Shown: one piece after another, positions 42,998 through 52,232 of the stretch
How the letters are laid out: each line of letters begins with the position of its first letter
Position numbering within the stretch: the stretch's first letter is position 1
NCBI GenBank assembly: GCA_963749415.1
Contig: CAVVMG010000001.1
Span: 2,108,001 to 2,172,000 of the forward strand
From: JALYNX01 sp963749415
GTDB lineage: Bacteria; Actinomycetota; Acidimicrobiia; Spongiisociales; ZC4RG35
DNA length: 64,000 nucleotides
Direction: 5' to 3'
The notes under the pieces: model-generated
Told to the model about the DNA's origin: nothing
Databases searched by the model: none
What the model saw: the letters and a program-made list of their open reading frames with translations, nothing else
Program-made: the position numbers and the translations under genes

Positions 42998-43006
42998 GAC
43001 CCGGGC

Positions 43007-44635
43007 GTGGCCGCCCTCCTCCAACCCAGCTTCGACGACCTTTCCACTCCTCTCTTCGAAGTCACCTTTTGTGTCCTCGACCTGGAGACAACAGGCGGCT
43101 CGCCGGCAGACTGCGCCATCACCGAGATCGGGGCGGTCAAACACCAGGGCGGCGAGTTGATCGGCTCATTCCAGACACTGGTCGATCCCGGGCTCCCGAT
43201 ACCCCCCTCGATCACGTTCCTCACCGGGATCACCGAGGCAATGGTGGTGCAGGCGCCTGCGATCGAGGCCGTCTACCCCTCTTTTCTCGAGTTCCTCGGC
43301 GACTCGGTGGTGGTGGGGCACAACGTCCGATTCGATCTCTCGTTTCTCAACGCAGCCGCCCGGCAGCTGGGTTATCCGCCGCTCCGCAACGACTTCGTCG
43401 ACACCGCGGCCCTGGCCCGCCGCCTGATCAGAGAGGAGGTGCGCAACCTCCGGCTGCGCACTCTCGCCGCCTACTTCCGGAGCCAGGTAGTCCCCAACCA
43501 CCGGGCCCTGGACGATGCGATGGCCACGGCCCACGTGTTCCATGCCCTGCTCGAGCGCACCGGGAACATGGGGGTGACCAATCTCGACGACCTGCTCCAG
43601 CTGCCACGGGCCCGGGGCTCCACTCATTACCCCAAGATCGCCCTCACCGAGGCTCTCCCCCGGCGCCCCGGCGTCTACATGTTCCGTGACCGCAACGGCA
43701 GCCTCATCTACATCGGCAAGGCGGCCAACCTGAGAGCCCGGGTCCGCCAGTACTTCTACGGGGATGAGCGGCGGACCATCGCCAGCCTGTTGCGTGAGCT
43801 AGTGACGATCGACCACATCGTCTGCGAGACCGGCCTCGAGGCGGAGGTGACCGAGCTCCGCCTGATCCACGCCCACCGGCCCAGGTACAACCGGAAGTCG
43901 AGACCGCCCAAGGCCTCACATTGGGTGAAGGTGACCCGTGAGTCCTTCCCCCGGCTATCGGTGGTTCGCACCCTCAAAGAGGATGCAACCGCCTATCTCG
44001 GGCCTTTTCGATCCAAGAAGTCGGCGGACATGGTGGTTGCCGCGTTATGGGACGCCACCGCGATCCGGCGCTGCACCTCTCGGCCCGGGAGTCGGGCCGC
44101 GGTCTGTGCACCGGCCCAACTCGGCGTCGCCCTCTGCCCGTGTGACGGGAAGCTCGACCCTCATCGCTATCGCCCGGTGGTCGAGAACCTCGTCGCCGGC
44201 CTCGACGACGACCCGGCGCTACTCCTCGATCCATTGGCGGCCCGCATGCGGGAGCTGTCCGCCGGCCAGCGCTATGAGGAGGCAGCTTGGGCCCGTGATC
44301 GTCACAATGCACTCGCCCGGGCCATCGAACGCCGGCATCGCTGGCAGTCGCTGGCCGGCCTCGGCCTGGCAGAAGCCGAAGCCAACGACGGAAGCCGGGC
44401 GCTGATCGACCACGGCCGGCTGGTTGCAACCTGGCGGCTCGATCGGAGCCCGCAGCTCAGGCCCGCACCCGACATGATCGGGCCGCGCCTCGAGGTGCCG
44501 GAGAGCGTCGAGGTCGCCGAGGAGGCCGATCTGGTCTGGCGCTGGCTGTTGAATGGTCAGGTGCGTCTGGTCGAGGCGACAGGCAGCTTCGCCTTGCCCG
44601 CCCGCCCGGCCCGACAACTCGTCGCGCCGACTTGA
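43007..44635 (+). CDS. DEDDh 3'-5' exonuclease with UvrC-like GIY-YIG nuclease domain
   Basis: A 542-residue fusion. The N-terminal exonuclease has FCVLDLETTGG, VVVGHNVRFDLSFL and a NHRALDDAMATAH motif (DEDDh). The GIY-YIG domain at about residues 218-300 shows RRPGVYMFRDRNGSLIYIGKA. A UvrC-like middle with two Cys pairs and a UVR-like helix (SAGQRYEEAAWARDRHNAL) follows, but the RNase H-like and HhH ends of UvrC are missing. It resembles Cho-type repair nucleases joined to a proofreading exonuclease. Its LexA box predicts induction by DNA damage. Confidence 0.9.
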   Translation: MAALLQPSFDDLSTPLFEVTFCVLDLETTGGSPADCAITEIGAVKHQGGELIGSFQTLVDPGLPIPPSITFLTGITEAMVVQAPAIEAVYPSFLEFLGDSVVVGHNVRFDLSFLNAAARQLGYPPLRNDFVDTAALARRLIREEVRNLRLRTLAAYFRSQVVPNHRALDDAMATAHVFHALLERTGNMGVTNLDDLLQLPRARGSTHYPKIALTEALPRRPGVYMFRDRNGSLIYIGKAANLRARVRQYFYGDERRTIASLLRELVTIDHIVCETGLEAEVTELRLIHAHRPRYNRKSRPPKASHWVKVTRESFPRLSVVRTLKEDATAYLGPFRSKKSADMVVAALWDATAIRRCTSRPGSRAAVCAPAQLGVALCPCDGKLDPHRYRPVVENLVAGLDDDPALLLDPLAARMRELSAGQRYEEAAWARDRHNALARAIERRHRWQSLAGLGLAEAEANDGSRALIDHGRLVATWRLDRSPQLRPAPDMIGPRLEVPESVEVAEEADLVWRWLLNGQVRLVEATGSFALPARPARQLVAPT

Positions 44636-44666
44636 GTCTCGACTGCCGGGAAATGAGACTTTCCCG

Positions 44667-45311
44667 GTGGAGCGGTTGGTCACACTCGAAGCTGCCGGTG
44701 TCTCCCTCGGGGGAGCCCGGGTTCTCCGCGACGTCGACATCGCGATCGACGCCGGTCAGGTCCTGGGGGTCAGCGGGCCCAACGGCGCGGGGAAGACGAC
44801 GCTCCTCCGCCTTCTCGCAACCCTGATCACCCCCAGTGCTGGGGCGGGTCGCGTCCTTGGAGCCACACTCGGGAGCAACGAGGCGTACATGGTGCGCCCT
44901 CAGATCGGGATGATCTCGCATCAACCTGCGGTCATCCCCGAGCTCACGATCGGGGAGAACCTCGACCATGCAGTCCGTCTCGCCGGCCTGGATCGAAGTC
45001 GCGTGGCCACCGCGCTCCGGGTGGTCGGCCTCGACGAGTCGTCGCAGACCAGCGCTGATGCTGCCTCGTTCGGCATGTTGCGACGGCTGGAGGTGGCGAG
45101 GCTCCTCATCACCGGCCCCCGGCTGCTGCTCCTCGACGAGCCCTACTCCGGGCTCGACATCGATGCCGTGGAGTTGATCGGCGCCATCGTGGAGCGCACC
45201 GTCTCATCGGGGGGCGCCGTGGTCATGGTGTCTCATGACGCCGCCCAACTCGCCGGTCATGCCCATTTGCTGCACTCCCTGGCTTCCGGGCGACTGGAGG
45301 CGCGATCTTGA
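44667..45311 (+). CDS. ccmA: Haem exporter ABC ATPase CcmA
   Basis: A 214-residue ABC ATPase for cytochrome c maturation. Walker A is SGPNGAGKTTLLRL, Walker B is RLLLLDEPYSGLD and the H-loop is VMVSHDAA. The signature motif is degenerate (SFGMLRRLEVARLL in place of LSGGQ), worth noting. GTG at 44667 was chosen; no strong ribosome site is evident. It powers CcmB/CcmC in release of holo-CcmE. Confidence 0.85.
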   Translation: MERLVTLEAAGVSLGGARVLRDVDIAIDAGQVLGVSGPNGAGKTTLLRLLATLITPSAGAGRVLGATLGSNEAYMVRPQIGMISHQPAVIPELTIGENLDHAVRLAGLDRSRVATALRVVGLDESSQTSADAASFGMLRRLEVARLLITGPRLLLLDEPYSGLDIDAVELIGAIVERTVSSGGAVVMVSHDAAQLAGHAHLLHSLASGRLEARS

Positions 45312-45982
45312 GCTTCTGGGGCCAGGCAGTCGAGATCGCCAGGGTCGACCTGACTGTCGAGCGCCGCCTCGGGGACACCGTTCGCATCGTGCTCCCCTTT
45401 GCCGTCGTCGCCCTGTTGGTATTTCCTCTGGCACTCGGCGTGGACCTTTCGGCAATCTCCTCCCTGGGGCCTGCCGTCTTCTGGGCATTGGGGATTCTCT
45501 TCGGCATGCAGGTCGCCCTGCGCCAGGCTGCCCACGACGACCGGGAGCGACGGGACCTCTACGCGCTCCTCGGAGTCGATCCGGCTGCCCGGTTCGTGGG
45601 GAGGACGATCTCGGGTGGGGTCCTGATGCTCGGGTTTCTCGCTGTTCTCCTGGTGGCGATGATCGTGCTCTACAGCCCGAACCTCCCACCTGGCTGGCCA
45701 CTCCCCCTGGTCCTCAGCGGCATCCTGGTTGCGATCGGCCTCACCGAGTTGGGCACGCTTGCCGGCGAGGTGACGGCGGGCATGGCGAATCGCACCGCCC
45801 TCGCTTCGTTGATCGTCGCCCCGCTGTCGATTCCACTTGTGATCGGGGCGTCACAGGCACTGGAAGCTATGGGGCGTGGCACCGGTATCCTCCCCTGGAT
45901 ACTGATCCTGGTCGCGACCGACCTGGCACTCGCGGTGAGCGGTGTCGGCTTGGCCCGACCCCTCGAGGAGGCCTCTAGATGA
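45308..45982 (+). CDS. ccmB: Haem exporter membrane protein CcmB
   Basis: A 224-residue protein with six predicted helices and the CcmB pattern (ELGTLAGEVTAGMANRTALA ... APLSIPLVIGASQALE). TTG at 45308 overlaps the ccmA stop (TTGA). It acts with CcmA and CcmC. Confidence 0.9.
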   Translation: MSFWGQAVEIARVDLTVERRLGDTVRIVLPFAVVALLVFPLALGVDLSAISSLGPAVFWALGILFGMQVALRQAAHDDRERRDLYALLGVDPAARFVGRTISGGVLMLGFLAVLLVAMIVLYSPNLPPGWPLPLVLSGILVAIGLTELGTLAGEVTAGMANRTALASLIVAPLSIPLVIGASQALEAMGRGTGILPWILILVATDLALAVSGVGLARPLEEASR

Positions 45983-46689
45983 CACGGGTCAAGGTGTTGC
46001 TCGCCGTCGCCGCGCTCGCCATGGCGGTAGGCCTCTGGTTCGCCCTGACGGCTCCGACCGACACCCTCCAGGGCGAGTTCACCCGCATCATCAACATCCA
46101 CGCCCCCAGCATGTGGCTGGCTTTCCTCGCCTTCGGAATGACGGCGCTCGGGTCGGTGATGTGGCTCATCCGCAAGCGCTACTCGTGGGACCGGTTCGCT
46201 GCCGCCTCGGCAGAGCTCGGGGTCCTCTTCACCGGCATCGGCCTCTTCACCGGGATGGTCTGGGGGCAGGCGGTGTGGGGGCGGGCCTGGGACTGGGGTG
46301 ACTGGCGCCTCTCCACAACCGCAGTGATGTTCTTCGTCTACATCGCCTACCTCGCCCTCCGCGGGGCGACACCGGATCCTGCCGTGCGAGCCCGACGCTC
46401 TGCCCTGCTCGGTGCGATCGCGGTGATTCAGATCCCCCTCGTCTATTTCTCGGTGTATCTGTTCCGGACGCTGCACCAGACCCCTTCGATACGCCCGGAC
46501 GGGGTCACCATGCCCCGGGAGATGGGCATCGCGATCCTGGTCAACGTGATCGCCTTCACCGTGGTGTATGTCGCCCTCCTCGCCGCCCGCATCGACGTGG
46601 CCGTCGCCGAGGGGCGGCTGACCGCAGAAGACGAGGCCGCCGGTGACGCCGTCAAGCCTCCACGGCTCTCGGAGATCGGCGATGTCTGA
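45979..46689 (+). CDS. ccmC: Haem lyase/transfer protein CcmC
   Basis: A 236-residue six-helix protein. The tryptophan-rich haem-handling motif is WGRAWDWGDWRLSTTAVMFF, flanked by NIHAPSMWLAFLAF, and a second histidine is seen in FRTLHQTPSIRP. It loads haem onto CcmE. ATG at 45979 overlaps the ccmB stop (ATGA). The 3' end overlaps ccmD. Confidence 0.93.
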   Translation: MTRVKVLLAVAALAMAVGLWFALTAPTDTLQGEFTRIINIHAPSMWLAFLAFGMTALGSVMWLIRKRYSWDRFAAASAELGVLFTGIGLFTGMVWGQAVWGRAWDWGDWRLSTTAVMFFVYIAYLALRGATPDPAVRARRSALLGAIAVIQIPLVYFSVYLFRTLHQTPSIRPDGVTMPREMGIAILVNVIAFTVVYVALLAARIDVAVAEGRLTAEDEAAGDAVKPPRLSEIGDV

Positions 46690-46786
46690 CCAGCTCATCG
46701 TCCTCGGGACATTCCTGATCTCATATGGGGCCATCATCGGCTACGCCGCCTATCTGCACCTCAGGCGTCGCCGGGCCGGAGGCTGA
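46682..46786 (+). CDS. ccmD: CcmD, 34-residue haem export accessory protein
   Basis: ATG at 46682 opens a 35-codon frame overlapping the ccmC end by eight bases and stopping three bases before ccmE. The peptide has one membrane helix (VLGTFLISYGAIIGYAAYLH) and an Arg-rich cytoplasmic tail, exactly the CcmD architecture. Position, size and topology support the call. It is easy to miss because it is so short. Confidence 0.85.
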   Translation: MSDQLIVLGTFLISYGAIIGYAAYLHLRRRRAGG

Positions 46787-46789
46787 CCG

Positions 46790-47197
46790 ATGGCCCACCG
46801 CCGGTTCGTGCTCCTCGGCATCGGGGGGGTGATTGCCCTGGTGCTCGCCCTCACCCTCACCAGCCTCGATGACAACCTGACCTACTACCTCTACCCCAGC
46901 GAGGCCGTGGCCCAGAAGTCGGACTTCCCCGATGGAGAGCGCTTCCGCCTTGCGGGGACGGTGGCCGCCGGCACCCTTGCGGATACCGACGAGGGGACCA
47001 CATTCGAGGTCAGCGACGGAGGGGCCACCATTGCTGTCCTGCTGACACGGGATGCCCCTGCCCTGTTCGGAGAGGAGGTCCCGGTGTTGCTCGAAGGTGC
47101 GTGGTCCGGTGACCGTTTCGTGGCCGACAACGCACTGATCGCACACGACGAGAACTACGAGGTCCCCGAGGAGGGCGGGGCCTACCCGGAGACTTGA
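46790..47197 (+). CDS. ccmE: Cytochrome c-type biogenesis haem chaperone CcmE
   Basis: A 135-residue membrane-anchored OB-fold haem chaperone. The haem-binding His is H119 in IAHDENYEVPE, with Tyr123 also conserved. The N-terminal anchor covers about residues 5-25. It uses the classical His rather than the Cys variant found in archaea and some bacteria. It passes haem to CcmF/CcmH. Confidence 0.93.
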   Translation: MAHRRFVLLGIGGVIALVLALTLTSLDDNLTYYLYPSEAVAQKSDFPDGERFRLAGTVAAGTLADTDEGTTFEVSDGGATIAVLLTRDAPALFGEEVPVLLEGAWSGDRFVADNALIAHDENYEVPEEGGAYPET

Positions 47198-49215
47198 TGC
47201 TCGCCCTTCTCGGGACCGCCGGGGTCGTCGCCGCACTCTGCGCTGCCATCCTCCTGGTCTGGCGCGGGATCGGGGTCGCTCGGGGCCGATCGGCCGACCT
47301 GGTCAACCCCGGGCGCCTCATGCTCGCCGGGGCGGTGGTGGCGATGGTGGCGATGCAACTCGCCCTGCTCACCGACGACTTCAGCCTGGCGTACGTGGCG
47401 AACCACCACGCCTCGACTACCCCGTTCCCCTTCGATGTGGCCACGGCTTGGGCGGCACTCGAGGGCTCGATCATCCTCTGGGGCCTGGTCCTTGCAGGTT
47501 TCACCTGGGCGGTGCTCAGGAGATACCGGAAGGCTCCCGACTCCCTCGGGGCGGCCGCGCTGGCGGTGATGGGCGGGGTGGGGATCTTCTTCTTCGGCCT
47601 GATGCTCACCGTGGCCAACCCGTTCGAAGTGTGCGTCAATGCAGTCGAGGCCGGGTGCGCCGCCTCCAGTCCCTGGCCTCTCGCCGCTGTCGACGCCCCA
47701 CTCGACGGCCCCGGGCCCAACCCACTGCTCCAAAACCACATCCTGATGGCGATCCATCCCCCGATGCTCTATCTCGGATACGTGGGGCTCACGGTTCCCT
47801 TCGCCTACGCGATCGGAGCCCTTGCGCTGGCGGTGCCCGGGCCGGAGTGGCTCCGGCGCAGCCACCGCTCGACGCTGGTCGCCTGGTCGTTCCTCAGCAT
47901 CGGGATCACCCTCGGGGGATGGTGGGCCTACGAGGTGTTGTCCTGGGGCGGGTATTGGGCCTGGGACCCGGTCGAGAACGCCTCCTTGATGCCCTGGCTG
48001 GTCGCCACCGCGTTCCTCCACTCCGGCCTGGTCCAGCAGCGGAGGGGCATGCTCCAGGCGTGGAACTTCGTATTGGTGATCTCGGCGTTCGCTCTCACCA
48101 TTCTGGGCACCTTCCTCACCCGCTCGGGCACCATCAATTCGGTCCACTCATTCACCCAGTCGGCGATCGGCCCAGCCCTGCTCGGTTTCCTGGTGCTGGT
48201 GCTGGTGGGTTCCTTTGCCCTCTTCACGATGCGATCCCATCTCGTGGCGACCTCTCCCCGGATCGAGACCTTCGTCTCCAGGGAGGGGATGTTCCTGGTG
48301 AACAATCTCCTGCTGGCGATCTTCGCATTCGTGGTGCTCATCGGCACCACCTATCCACTCCTCGTCGAGGCGTTCACCGGGACGCAGGTGGGGGTTGGCC
48401 AGCCGTTCTTCAACAGGCTCGCAGTCCCGCTTTCCTTCCTGCTGCTCCTGGTGATGGGGTTCGGCCCGGTCACTCCCTGGCGCGGCGCTGCACCCGGCCT
48501 CATCTGGAGGCGGCTGCGGGCGCCGACCATGATCGGGCTCGCCGCCGGCCTGCTCACTGCCCTTCTCGTCACCCGGCTCGGATGGGTGGTGCTGGCGGTG
48601 ACCCTCGGGGTGTTCGTGGCCACTGCGATCATCGGCCTCCTCTTCGAGCTGACCGGCAACCGGACGCGCAAGTCGGGACTGTCGCTGTGGACCGAGATGC
48701 GCACCGTCATTCGCGGCGATCAGCCCTTCTGGGCGGGCCAGGTCTCCCATATCGGCGTAGTGCTGGTGGCGATCGGGATCGCCTTCGCCGCAAACCTCGG
48801 CACCCACACCGTGGTCGATCTCGAGCCTGGCGACACCGTCGACTTTGCCGGGTATCTCCTGATCTATGAGTCGCCATTCCGCCGCGTCGAGCCCAACCGG
48901 GTGGTGGAGGGTGCCCGAATCACGGTCCTCCGCGGCGAGGACGTGGTCGGCTCCCTGGAGCCAAGGGCCAATTTCTACGGTGAGAATGCTGCAGCGGTGG
49001 TTTCTCCCGCGGTGCTCACCACTCCAGCCGGCGATCTCTATCTGACTTTGAAAGCCCTCGACGCCGACCGGCTGACACTCGCTCTGGACACGAGCCCGAT
49101 GGTCTGGTTGATCTGGCTGGGTGGGCTGACCGCGGCTGCCGGTGGCATCTGGTCGCTGCTGGCGAGGCGGTCGCTGCGCAGGGGAGCCATCGAGCTTCAG
49201 AGCTCAGATGTCTGA
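47197..49215 (+). CDS. ccmF: Cytochrome c haem lyase subunit CcmF
   Basis: A 672-residue protein with about 14 helices. The WWD domain is seen as GGWWAYEVLSWGGYWAWDPV followed by ENASLMPWL, with nearby haem-ligand histidines in NHILMAIHPPMLYLGY and VQQRRGM. It joins haem to apocytochrome c. ATG at 47197 overlaps the ccmE stop (TGATG). Its 3' end overlaps ccmH by eight bases. Confidence 0.94.
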   Translation: MLALLGTAGVVAALCAAILLVWRGIGVARGRSADLVNPGRLMLAGAVVAMVAMQLALLTDDFSLAYVANHHASTTPFPFDVATAWAALEGSIILWGLVLAGFTWAVLRRYRKAPDSLGAAALAVMGGVGIFFFGLMLTVANPFEVCVNAVEAGCAASSPWPLAAVDAPLDGPGPNPLLQNHILMAIHPPMLYLGYVGLTVPFAYAIGALALAVPGPEWLRRSHRSTLVAWSFLSIGITLGGWWAYEVLSWGGYWAWDPVENASLMPWLVATAFLHSGLVQQRRGMLQAWNFVLVISAFALTILGTFLTRSGTINSVHSFTQSAIGPALLGFLVLVLVGSFALFTMRSHLVATSPRIETFVSREGMFLVNNLLLAIFAFVVLIGTTYPLLVEAFTGTQVGVGQPFFNRLAVPLSFLLLLVMGFGPVTPWRGAAPGLIWRRLRAPTMIGLAAGLLTALLVTRLGWVVLAVTLGVFVATAIIGLLFELTGNRTRKSGLSLWTEMRTVIRGDQPFWAGQVSHIGVVLVAIGIAFAANLGTHTVVDLEPGDTVDFAGYLLIYESPFRRVEPNRVVEGARITVLRGEDVVGSLEPRANFYGENAAAVVSPAVLTTPAGDLYLTLKALDADRLTLALDTSPMVWLIWLGGLTAAAGGIWSLLARRSLRRGAIELQSSDV

Positions 49216-50206
49216 GCGCGTTGCCAACACCCTGATCCTGACCGGGATCCTGGTGATGGTCGTTGCCCTGGCGTTCCTGATCTCTACGGAGCCGGTGGAA
49301 GCCGATCGGGCTCAGGAAATCGGTTCCCGGATCAAGTGCCCGGTTTGCCAGGGGGAATCGATCTCGGATTCACCGTCGCAGATGGCAGAGGACATGATGG
49401 CCCTCGTCGAGGAGAAGGTGGCTGAGGGGGCGAGCGACCAGCAGATCATCGACGAGCTCCTCGCCTCATACAGCGGTGCGGTCCTTCTCGACCCGCCGCT
49501 TCGCGGGGCCACGCTCTGGCTCTGGCTGGCGCCGCTGGCCGCGGCCGGCGTCGGTGTGGTGGTGATCCTCTGGTGGCGACGTCACCCGACACCGGTCTCC
49601 GCTGGGGACCCCCCGCGAAGCCGCAGGCGGATGCTGATCGGTGCCCTGATCCTCGTCGCCGGGTTCGCGGTGATCGTGGTCGTCGCCGGAGCCTTCCTCC
49701 AGGAGCGGGAGGGCGCCACCGCCGGTGTGGTCGACGTCGCACAGGAAGATCTCTCCGAGGTGAGCAATGAGACGATGGAGGCGGTAATCGCGGCCAACCT
49801 CGACCACCCCCAGATCAACGGAATGCGGCTCGCTCTCGCCGAGCGCTACTTCGACGCCGGCGACTACCGGTCGGCTTTCCCTCACTATCTGGCAGTGGCG
49901 GAAAGCCAGGTCGCCACCAACACCGAAGCCGCTTCTGCACTCACCCGGCTCGGTTGGATGGCCTTCGAAGGCAACGGTGAGATCGCCACCGCGAACCGCC
50001 TCCTCGATCAGGCCTTGGCAATCGAGCCCGGCGCCCCGATCGCTCTCTATCTCAAGGGACGTGTCCAATGGTGCGGGGCCGGCGACACCGAGGCCGCAGT
50101 CGACCTCTTCGAGCAGGTTTTGGACACACCGGACCTCCCCGCCGACTCCCGCGCTGAGGTAGAGGCCGACCTGGCATTGGCCAGTGACGGGGAGACCTGC
50201 CAATGA
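49208..50206 (+). CDS. ccmH: CcmH thioredoxin-like subunit fused to a CcmI-like TPR domain
   Basis: A 332-residue protein. The N-terminal part is CcmH/CcmL: one helix, then the redox motif C44-P-V-C47 in SRIKCPVCQGESISDSPSQM and a three-helix bundle ending LDPPL. A second helix and about 190 residues of TPR-like helices (RLALAERYFDAGDYRSAFPH...) match CcmI, which binds the apocytochrome. CcmH-CcmI fusions also occur in E. coli. It reduces and presents the apocytochrome. Confidence 0.88.
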   Translation: MSERVANTLILTGILVMVVALAFLISTEPVEADRAQEIGSRIKCPVCQGESISDSPSQMAEDMMALVEEKVAEGASDQQIIDELLASYSGAVLLDPPLRGATLWLWLAPLAAAGVGVVVILWWRRHPTPVSAGDPPRSRRRMLIGALILVAGFAVIVVVAGAFLQEREGATAGVVDVAQEDLSEVSNETMEAVIAANLDHPQINGMRLALAERYFDAGDYRSAFPHYLAVAESQVATNTEAASALTRLGWMAFEGNGEIATANRLLDQALAIEPGAPIALYLKGRVQWCGAGDTEAAVDLFEQVLDTPDLPADSRAEVEADLALASDGETCQ

Positions 50207-50796
50207 GCGGGAGGATCCTGCGTTGGGTCGGGATCGGAATGATCGCGGCCACCGTGGTGCTCGCCGTCGTTCTCGCATCCGGGTTCGGTGCCGACCCCGG
50301 GCTGGTCGACTCGCCGCTGATCGGTGAGCCTGCGCCCGAGTTCGATCTGGAAACCCTCGACGGTCAGGGCTCCGTGTCCACACAGGACCTCGACGGCCAG
50401 ATAACCGTGGTCAACTTCTTCGCCTCATGGTGCCTGGAGTGCCGTGACGAGCACGACGAACTGGTGGCCACCGCCGACTCCTTCGCCGAGGACGGCGTCC
50501 GTTTCGTCCAGATCGGTTACCAGGAGGACCCCGAACAGACGCTCTCCTATCTTCAGGAGGTCGGGATGTCTGAGGCCACCGACTATCTCGCAGATCCGGG
50601 CAGCCGCACCGCGATCGCCTACGGGGTGTTCGGCATCCCGGAGACCTTCTTCATCGACGCCGAGGGAGTGGTCGTGGGCAAGATCATCGGTGAGGCCGAC
50701 GCCCTCATCCTGGGAGCGACCATCGATGCCATCCGCCGTGGGGAACAGCCGGGGCAACAGGTCACCGGGGACACCCGTCAGGCGCCCGACGCCTGA
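50203..50796 (+). CDS. ccmG: Thiol:disulfide interchange protein CcmG/DsbE
   Basis: A 197-residue membrane-anchored thioredoxin. The active site is C77-L-E-C80 in VVNFFASWCLECRDEH, and the cis-Pro loop is YGVFGIPETFFIDAEG. The N-terminal helix spans about residues 6-27. ATG at 50203 overlaps the ccmH stop (ATGA). It keeps apocytochrome cysteines reduced and completes the ccm operon. Confidence 0.9.
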   Translation: MSGRILRWVGIGMIAATVVLAVVLASGFGADPGLVDSPLIGEPAPEFDLETLDGQGSVSTQDLDGQITVVNFFASWCLECRDEHDELVATADSFAEDGVRFVQIGYQEDPEQTLSYLQEVGMSEATDYLADPGSRTAIAYGVFGIPETFFIDAEGVVVGKIIGEADALILGATIDAIRRGEQPGQQVTGDTRQAPDA

Positions 50797-52191
50797 TCAG
50801 CGTCGGATCACCTCCACCGAAACCTCTTCGAAGCTGGCCGTGTCCAGTGCCGCCGATCCGGTCTCGAGGAGGAAGACGTCGAAGAAGCCGAGCAGGTAAC
50901 GGTCCACGATGGGGAGGATTCGCCCGGCAGCGATGGGCCCGGTCAGCCCGACCTCACTGGTGATCGGGGAGAGGATCGGAGTCACCAGGAAGTCGTTCTC
51001 GTTGGTCCCCTCGACACCGACCCAATAGGTGACATTGGCGCTGCGCTCGGCGATCCCGCGAAGCACGGCGTCGTTCTCGGTGTCTTGCCAGTCATCAGAG
51101 CGCATGTAAAGGGCGGGACGTGTGGCCTCCGTCGAGATCACGTCGTCGGGGATCGGCTCCACCCAGGGATCCAGACCGAGCACGGCGTCGCAACGCTCGT
51201 CCTGAAGGCACACCTCGACGGCGGCGCCTCCCCCGGCTGTGTGACCGTAGAGCCCGATGCGGCTGATGTCTGCGCTGGCGGTGAGGGCGCCAAAGGGACC
51301 CCGCTCCCCCAATTCCAGGGCGTTGATGATGCTGACGAGGTCGCCCGCGAACACTTCGAGCAGCGTCTGGCTGGCACTGGCATAGGTCTCGGCCTCGACA
51401 TCGTCCTCCTCGGGAAGAGCGCCCGGGAAGTAGGGCACTACCTCTCCGTCTGCGAACGTGGTCACCGATGCCCCGTAGGTGTGGTCGGGCGCGATCACCA
51501 TGTAGCCATGGCTGACCAGGGTCTCGATCTGGTTCACGGCGATCCCCCGAAAGCCGGTCCAACCGTGGCTGTAGATCACCACGGGGAAAGTCCCCGGCGC
51601 CACCTGGGCCCCGGCGCCGGCGTGTGAAGTCGTGTAGCGGGTCTGGTCCAGGAAGAAGCGGGGGAATCCGGCGAGCTCGGCCATTGCCGGCGCCACCACC
51701 TCCCAATTCTCGGCCCATGGCGTCGGCTCTGCGGCCTCCCCGGCCAGGGCCGGGTACCAGACCTGCACCGGAAATCGCCTGAACCCCTCCGGGGTCGCCC
51801 CGTAGATCTCCTCGCGCTCGCTGTCGACCAATTCCACGGTCACGGTGCCGATCGCCTCCGGCCCGGAGGGGACCGGCAACTGCGGCACGGGCAGGATCAA
51901 CGCCGGGATCATGGCCAGGACCACACCGGCTACTCCGAACAACCCGCGCGCGATCCGGCTGGTCCAGTCCACCTTGCGCTCGATGACGATCACGTCACCG
52001 ATGGCCAGACCAAGTGCGGTCGCGTAGAGCGGAATCAATTGCCAACGGACGCCTTCCACCCGCCAATGGATCAGGAAGGCGACGAAGAGCGCTCCGAAAA
52101 CGATGCCCCGCCGGGTACGAACTCCGAATACCGCCGGCCAACCCACGGCGAACAGCGCCGCGAAGGCGAGGAGGAATTCGAAACGCCTCAA
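50797..52191 (-). CDS. Multi-pass membrane alpha/beta hydrolase with Thr at the nucleophile position
   Basis: A 464-residue protein with four N-terminal helices (about residues 1-100) and a chlorophyllase/PAF-acetylhydrolase-like domain. The oxyanion strand is FPVVIYSHGWTGFRGIA. The nucleophile elbow reads YGHTAGGGAAVE with T318 where Ser is expected. The acid may be the Asp of VLGLDPWVEPIPDD. A Thr nucleophile would be unusual and may mean altered or lost hydrolase activity. It is tail-to-tail with ccmG with no gap. Confidence 0.8.
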   Translation of the reverse strand: MRRFEFLLAFAALFAVGWPAVFGVRTRRGIVFGALFVAFLIHWRVEGVRWQLIPLYATALGLAIGDVIVIERKVDWTSRIARGLFGVAGVVLAMIPALILPVPQLPVPSGPEAIGTVTVELVDSEREEIYGATPEGFRRFPVQVWYPALAGEAAEPTPWAENWEVVAPAMAELAGFPRFFLDQTRYTTSHAGAGAQVAPGTFPVVIYSHGWTGFRGIAVNQIETLVSHGYMVIAPDHTYGASVTTFADGEVVPYFPGALPEEDDVEAETYASASQTLLEVFAGDLVSIINALELGERGPFGALTASADISRIGLYGHTAGGGAAVEVCLQDERCDAVLGLDPWVEPIPDDVISTEATRPALYMRSDDWQDTENDAVLRGIAERSANVTYWVGVEGTNENDFLVTPILSPITSEVGLTGPIAAGRILPIVDRYLLGFFDVFLLETGSAALDTASFEEVSVEVIRR

Positions 52192-52232
52192 ATGTCTTTC
52201 GACTCCAAATCAGGATCGTGCCCGGTTCGGCC

